A DNA stretch of 64,000 nt, taken from NCBI GenBank assembly GCA_007258455.2, contig VDFB02047230.1, positions 161,208,635 to 161,272,634 of the forward strand, written 5' to 3'. Of this stretch, positions 58,399 through 64,000 are shown one piece after another. The stretch is from Sequoia sempervirens (taxonomy: Eukaryota > Streptophyta > Pinopsida > Cupressales > Cupressaceae). The notes under the pieces are model-generated. The model worked only from the letters and a program-made list of their open reading frames with translations. It was not told where the DNA came from and searched no databases. Position 1 is the first letter of the stretch. Every line of letters begins with the position of its first letter. A program made the translations under genes and the position numbers.

Positions 58399-59423
58399 TG
58401 ACACCCCGCTGCATTTATGACACCCCGCTGCATTAACGATAAAATCTTATGAGTTGGAATTTCACAATTTCAACTTTATAGGGGACAACAATGAAGAGTT
58501 AGTAGTCTGATACCTCATTTCTTACAAAGTTTTGAGTAGGATGCTTGCATGAGGTGCTAGCGTCCCCAAATTTTTTGAGTTTCAAATGAGGGAATCTCAC
58601 GTCCTTTGCCTATAACATGCATCATTGTGGTAGAATCGTGAGTGTAATGGCTCTTACCGCTCATGCAACCTCAAAAAATTCCTCTTTTCGCTCATTCATT
58701 TTCATTCAATATTGCTCTCTTTCTCTATTCTCTTCTAAATCTTTTCTCTCTTTCTCTCCACAATGAAGCTCTTTTGGATTCTCATCTCATCAACAACCAA
58801 GGCTCTCTTGCAAGCAAGAACGTCTTGTCTATCAAGGAAAGATGGGAGCCATAAACTGTTGGTAATGCTCTCTTGTCTACTTTTGTCTTGTCTATCACAC
58901 ATCTCTTCTATTACATTTTGTGTTAATTTATCTATTTCTATCTATCTAGTTGTCTATGAAGGTGAAAACAAAAAAATGATGGTTTAACTGAGGTAAGCCC
59001 TGAAACAACCCCAACATTTTTCCTCATCCTTTTCATGTACAAATGTTCATATTTGAAAAGCTAGGTATTATATATTTCGAGCTTTTATCCTTTGTTTTGG
59101 TAGAGAGGATAGTGTGGGGCACAAACTTCCTTATGGAACATTGTTGTTCATTGGCCAATAATTTTCCCTTCTAGGAGAAAAAATTGTAATTCTTCAACTT
59201 TTTGTCTATGTAATTTGCATTTCATAATTAGTTTTTGTTAAATTATAGTTTTATCATTCTTGCTCTTATTAGCTTAGTATTTTATTTAATCAAGTTATTG
59301 GAAGATTCTGCATCTCATACTTTGTCACTTGAGCTTGTACTTTGAGGTAACCGAGGGATATTCGCTCCCTGTAGACTCTTCTTTGTCCTAGAGATTTGGG
59401 AGTAGTCAATCCCCTCCTTTACA
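58399..59423 (+). repeat. Putative 5' LTR of element F
   Basis: The end CTCCTTTACA at 59423 lies just before a primer-like site. The start is taken as TGACACCCCGCTGC, which occurs twice in tandem (58399 and 58418, unit 19 bp), so the true first base is uncertain. ATTATATAT near 59068 is a possible TATA box. The second LTR lies outside the window. The small frames at 58663 and 58763 are not called genes. Confidence 0.5.
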
Positions 59424-59426
59424 TTT

Positions 59427-59442
59427 TGGTGAACTTGATGTG
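59427..59442 (+). other. Primer-binding site candidate of element F
   Basis: TGGTGAACTTGATGTG three bases after the LTR end, the same spacing as in element B. The tRNA is not identified. Confidence 0.4.
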
Positions 59443-59449
59443 AAAAATC

Positions 59450-60170
59450 ATGTCAGATCTTTTTCTTCAAAATTTTAATGCTTTTGGAAATGCATTCTCT
59501 AAAGAATATTTTTATATGTTGGATGATGCCCTAGATGATTTCTTAGAGGCATCTCCTATTTTCAAATCTTCTAAAAAAACTTCTTTATCGCAACAATCTT
59601 CTTCTTCACAAGTCAAAGATTTTGTGAATGTAGTAATAGTCCTCACTTCCCCTCAAAGGCCTGAGAGACCCATCATTTACATGACTTTAGCTAGCCCATC
59701 TCCTAAAATAGTTCATTATATTAATGGGGTTCCTATCACTAATGGCACACCAGACCTTTATACGAGATTCATGCAATCTAAGGCTCTCTCTTATAAAGCG
59801 GTGGCCCATACTTATAATACTAGAAGGAATCAAATTTTTTTTAACCAACCAACTTCTCTACCGCCATCTCAACCAAGTCTTCCTCAAGCACCTAAACTTG
59901 CAACTAAAGCACCTGGTGAGTATGATCTTAACGAGTAACTTTTTGCTACTCTTGTCAAGATCTCACTATGGGATTTTCTTCAAAATTCTTAGATTTATCA
60001 AGGTATGCTAAAAGAAGCCTTGCAAAATATCCTTTTACCTTCTTCCACTAGGCTGATGGATGTAAATGCATTGATAGCTCATATTCATGTGGATTCATTG
60101 AATATTATGTTCTATCCACATGAACTCCCACCTATGAAAGTATAGAAGCAAGAAGATTCTCTAATGATAA
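59450..60170 (+). pseudogene. Element F N-terminal coding region without gag core
   Basis: The frame 59450-59938 begins MSDLFLQNFNAFGNAF and includes an acidic helix (YMLDDALDDFLEASPIF), a Ser/Lys-rich segment and a Pro-rich end (PSQPSLPQAPKLATK). I see no capsid motif and no zinc finger. After a stop the sequence reads MDVNALIAHIHVDSLNIMFY, similar in position to the linker that precedes protease in Tat elements. So the gag core may have been deleted, or replaced by an unrelated sequence. Confidence 0.55.
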
Positions 60171-60510
60171 TAGTCAACAATAATAATATTAGTATTAGTT
60201 GTGCTCTTGTCGATCTACTAGTTCGGATCTCAACATATGTAGCATTGAATTATTAACTAAAATTAAAATAGATTTTCCTTCTCTTTTTGCTTCTTCTTTG
60301 TACACTCATGGATTCGATAATGTTGGTCGAAAGGCCTTAGGTATGATAATCTTTCCTTTGAGATTGGGACTCGTTACCATACCCACCCTGGTTTATGTTA
60401 TGCCAAGTCCTTTACCTTATAACATTCTCTTGGGAAAACCATGGATTCATGCTTTGGGAGTAGTTACTTCTACTTTGCATCTTTCTATAAAATTTATTGT
60501 TAATATATGA
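60171..60510 (+). pseudogene. Element F protease
   Basis: The start reads ISISCALVD, with a frame change, then SSDLNICSIELLTKI. The open part 60199-60510 ends YNILLGKPWIHALGVVTSTL. LNI after the active site and LLGKPWIHA...STLH are signatures of Tat-lineage protease. A stop at 60508 ends the frame. Confidence 0.8.
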
Positions 60511-61406
60511 AGTAGTTACAATCAAGGCTGACCTTGATGCTATACACCTTTGTGAAATGGTAGCTGCTAGTCATGCCTCGATAGCTTCTACTCTTAAATT
60601 TTTTATTCTTTTGTTATCTTCTAATGCATTGACATTTTCTCTAGTAATGTCTACCCCAAAGGCTACTCTTGAGATGGATGTCCCTAAGGAAGATCAACAC
60701 AAAGCAGAGAATCCTAAGTCTACCCCTTCTACTTCTTTTGAATCAAACACATGTCTTGGTGATAATTGGGGGTCCTTGGACTTTACCTAATCCTTTATCG
60801 GGGAGTACAAAGTAGATCCTATCCACCTAGATATTTTGATGATACCATACACCTCTATTAAGAAAGTCGATTTTCCCCTGCTAAGGATACAATCATGCTC
60901 CTACTAAGGAGGATGATTGCACCCCTACTGAGGAAGATGGTCATGCTTCTATTAAGGAGGCTAGTATTTGTGTTCCTATTAATAAGGATGGTTGTGGTCC
61001 TATAAAGGAGTATAATACCCATATTTGGAATGATGCTCTTTACATTGATCCTCCTCCTTCTCAAGAATTGCAAACATATTATGGCCCTATCTTCTATCTC
61101 CTTTCTAAACATGGTTATGGAGGTAGTGGTTATGAGCATAATGAACAAGGTATTAAGGTCCCCATTGAGTTTGATTCTCATGGGTATAAAATTGGACTTG
61201 GATACCATCATACAAGGTCTAGGAGGAAACCATGGTTGAATTCCAACATAATTTCTGCTAAACCTCCTCTTGAATTAGTTCATCCTAAATTTATTAAAAA
61301 CAAGGTAGAATCTAATGAAGTTCCTCTAGACATTTTCTTTTTAGAGGAAGTTATAGAATCATTCTTAGGTGCATACTCTCACTTACCTTCTTATCACCAT
61401 AAATGA
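60511..61406 (+). pseudogene. Element F linker with G-patch-like domain
   Basis: A spacer (60497-60790) and a repeated acidic stretch near 60890-61010 (units like EDDCTPTEEDGHASIKE) precede 61068-61406. There the frame reads FYLLSKHGYGGSGYEHNEQG, IKVPIEF and YKIGLGYHHTRS. Gly spacing, the QGI...PI block and final GLGY fit a G-patch. The region is open to 61404. It lies between protease and RT, as in element B. Confidence 0.7.
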
Positions 61407-61483
61407 TGATTCCTATATTGCTTGAATAAACAAGCATACTTTGGAGAATTTGTTATGAGTATTCATGAGAAGGCCCCTTGTAG

Positions 61484-62849
61484 TGTAGAAAATTATATAC
61501 CTTTACAATTTCACACTATGTTTGGGTCCCTAAATTAATTACACTTAATTAAGCTTCTAACTACCTAAATTATGCATTCCAAAGCCTTATTATTCCCATT
61601 TTTTGAAAGGTAAACCTATATTAAACAATTTCCTACATTAATTTAAACACCTTGGAAATTGTGTGTCTTGTACTTGGGTCCTAGGACCCATTTGCCCAAG
61701 GTCGAATGGGTCCCCTTTAAGTGCTAGGACCCAATTTTTAATATGTTTTTGGTGGCATTTTAATGATTAAAATTCAAGTTTCAAATTTTGGCTTGTGGAA
61801 TCTAGTTTTCAAGAAATTAGATAAACACCTATAAATACATAGTTATTTTATCAATTCAAATCTAAGATTTTTGAAGGAGAAATTATAGAGAAAAAATTAT
61901 TGTCAAGAGTATTGAAGAGCATATTTATCAGTCATCTATAGTAGAAATCAAGATCATATCATGTCAAAGTATATGCATCTTCATGTCATATTTTAGAGCT
62001 AACATTGTGATGTAGGTTTCAAGCATTCAAGCATCAAATCAATCAATCATTCAAGCCAATTCATGTAGGATCAAGCTCCTTGGAGTGATGTGTTAGACTT
62101 TAGTCCTTTAAGGTCAGCCATTAAGGGTTTGGTGAGTTGTGACAAAAAAAAATTCATTCATCCAATTCCTTCCATTTATCATTATTTCATTATCAAGGTT
62201 TAATTACCAAACCGGGGTTTCACCAAGGCAAACCCTCATTCACATAAAACAAACAATTTTTCTTCTCTCTTTGTATATGTAGATTTATAGGTGAAGGAAT
62301 TAAAATTGAGCAAAGGAGCATTTTTGCAAAGTTGCATGTGTTGCATTCATTTTTGTCAAGACACAAAAAATCAGATTTAAAAATTATTTATTAATTTCTA
62401 ACATTGAAACCTGGGGAAAACAAAAGCTTGGATCTTGCACTAGAGGACCCCCAAAGTTGGGGAAGACCCCTGTACAAATATCCATTCACCCTTGGGCGAA
62501 TGAGTCCTGTTATAGGCCCTAAAACACACTTTTCAGGGCAAGTACACACCATTTTTTCCTTCTCAGATATGCTTGCAAACTATCTTTTCATTTTTGCTAT
62601 CATAGAATTTTGCATTTCAAGTGTTAGGTCATGCAATTGGCTTAGTTAATGCATGTTAATTTATCTCTCAAAAGTTCCAATTAGTCATTTTTTTCATAAG
62701 AAAATAATAGATTTCCATATAGGGTTGACTCACCTCAAGATTGAAAGTCAATCCTATCCCTTGGAAATCTCTTTTTCTAATGAACTTATGAAAAGTGTAA
62801 GTGCATCACACGCCTTTTTCATTGCATTTTGATAAACACTACACTTACA
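61484..62849 (+). mobile_element. Possible solo LTR inserted in F
   Basis: The sequence between the G-patch frame and RT has no coding motifs, begins TGTAGAAAATTATATACC and ends CTACACTTACA. CTATAAATACATAG near 61829 looks like a TATA box. I found no clean target duplication, so the ends and identity are tentative. Confidence 0.35.
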
Positions 62850-62869
62850 TTTTTATATGTTTTACCCCT

Positions 62870-63999
62870 TTATCTAATGTGGATGATATTATTCCTATAT
62901 CTCATCCTAAAGATCATAGTACTCTCCTCAAGGGGGATACTTTTGATGTTTTCATGGATCCTAAGTCTTTTGAAAACTGATTAAGATTGGAAAATGTCTT
63001 TCTTTGGAAGAATCTAAACAACATTCTAATTTATTGTATTATCATCTTGCTATCTTTGCTTGGTCATATGAGGACATGCTCGGTATTGATGAGTCTGTGG
63101 TGGTTCAAAATGTCATACTATGTACCGGTGCTAAGCCCTTTAAACAAAAGATCTATAAGATGAATCCCAAGGTTTCCTTATTAGTCAAGTCTAAGATAAA
63201 AAATATCTTAAAAGTTGGTTTTCTCCGTCCTATTGATTATTCACCTTGTATATTGAATATAATCATCGTTAGTAATCCTTATGGTCATATTTGTATTTGT
63301 ATTGATTTTTGTGATCTCAACAAGGCTTCTCTTAAGGATGATTTTTTTGTTACCTAATATCAATATGATTTTGGACTCAATTGCAGGCCATGCCTTATTC
63401 TCTTTCATGGATGGCTTCTCAGGCTATAATCAAATTCATATTAACCCAAAAGATCAATACATGACAACCTTCACTATCCCTTGGGGTACCGTCTACTATA
63501 CAGTCATGTCATTTGGATTAAAGAATGCTCAAGCAACTTACCAATGAGTGATGGCTCTTATCTTTTATGATTTCATTCACAAGATCTTAGAAGATTATGT
63601 CAATGACATCTTGGATAAGTCTGTGACTCATAAAGATCACATCAAAAATCTTTGCCTTATCTTTAAAAGGCTTCAGCTCTATAAAATGAGACTAAATCCT
63701 CTTAAGTGTGTTTTCGGTGTAGATGTCAGCAAGCTTTTAGGATTTATCATCTCTCACCATGGATTCAAAGTGGACACAAGTAAAACTGATGTAATCATTA
63801 ACATGTCACCACCTAACAATATCTCTCAACTACATTGTTTACAAGGGAAGAATTAGGAAATTTGTAGATTTGTATCTCAGTTGGTTGATCATACCCTTCC
63901 ATTCACATGTTTGTTGAAGAAAGATGTACACTTCTTATGGGATGATGAGTGCAAAAAGGCTTTTGATTTAATCAAAATTTATTTGGCCAATCCTCCTAT
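62870..63999 (+). pseudogene. Element F reverse transcriptase, partial
   Basis: The frame 63004-63357 reads FAWSYEDMLGIDESVVVQNV, KPFKQKIYKMNPKV and CIDFCDLNKASLKDDF, then a one-base shift moves to 63281-63547 (MDGFSGYNQIHINPKDQ, WGTVYYTVMSFGLKNAQATY). After a stop at 63545 comes ILEDYVNDILDKS, the active site with Asp to Asn in the first of the pair. KCVFGVDVSKLLGFIIS and an INMSPPNNISQL block follow, and the connection to RNase H (KKDVHFLWDDECKKAF) runs to the window end. Confidence 0.85.
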
Positions 64000-64000
64000 C

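Larger units (their letters stand above)
58399..63999 (+). mobile_element. Element F: Tat-type Ty3/gypsy element, cut by window end
   Basis: A putative 5' LTR, a primer-binding site, protease, a G-patch-like motif and RT are on the plus strand. A gag capsid and zinc finger are not seen in the roughly 750 bp between primer site and protease. Protease and RT motifs match the Tat group. RNase H begins at the window edge. About 1.4 kb between the G-patch and RT looks inserted. Confidence 0.75.

Noticed and set aside
1..63999. Cellular genes, tRNA or rRNA
   Set aside because: Every convincing coding stretch belongs to an LTR element or to the PMD unit inside one. The TGGTATCAGAGC words are tRNA primer sites, not tRNA genes.

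Overview
The window is a stretch of repeat-rich plant genome with no cellular gene that I can support. It has no rRNA, tRNA or CRISPR. It is AT-rich and consists almost entirely of LTR retrotransposons of the Ty3/gypsy order inserted into one another. The lineages (chromoviruses with chromodomains, and Tat-type elements with a second RNase H), the plant-type primer-binding sites and a plant mobile domain (PMD) show a land plant. The long LTRs and deep nesting would fit a large genome such as a conifer's, but that is inference.

Layout. Element D (minus strand, oldest) is the host of most of the window: its gag lies at 52250-53570, its protease is split over 52226-52300, 49037-49172 and 23400-23739, and its RT, RNase H and integrase run from 23400 down to 21093. 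Three elements interrupt it. Element A (plus, chromovirus, about 2.9 kb LTRs) ends at 21092 inside D's integrase. Element B (23740-49036, plus, Tat lineage) is flanked by a perfect TTAAC duplication. Element E (49173-52225) is probably a solo LTR. A is itself interrupted twice. Element G (minus; LTR 1564-2886, gag 1-1505) sits in its 5' LTR. A 7.2 kb tandem array, H (7626-14858; LTR-internal-LTR-internal-LTR), sits in its protease. B is interrupted by a compact chromovirus, C (39738-45041), and by a 941 bp terminal-inverted-repeat element. To the right of D come a long AT-rich stretch without genes, a 380 bp inverted-repeat element, a degenerate tandem repeat, and a second Tat-type element, F (58399 to the window end).

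All polyproteins are broken by stops, frameshifts or loss of catalytic residues, so no copy here looks autonomous. The least ordinary parts are three. Element B has an antisense transcription unit with its own TATA-like box, a PMD-type protein, and an AGYGCTT motif array that is also found in B's sense leader. Array H encodes a coiled-coil-like protein I do not recognise and no pol. Element E is packed with a degenerate TCGGYGAGAC motif.
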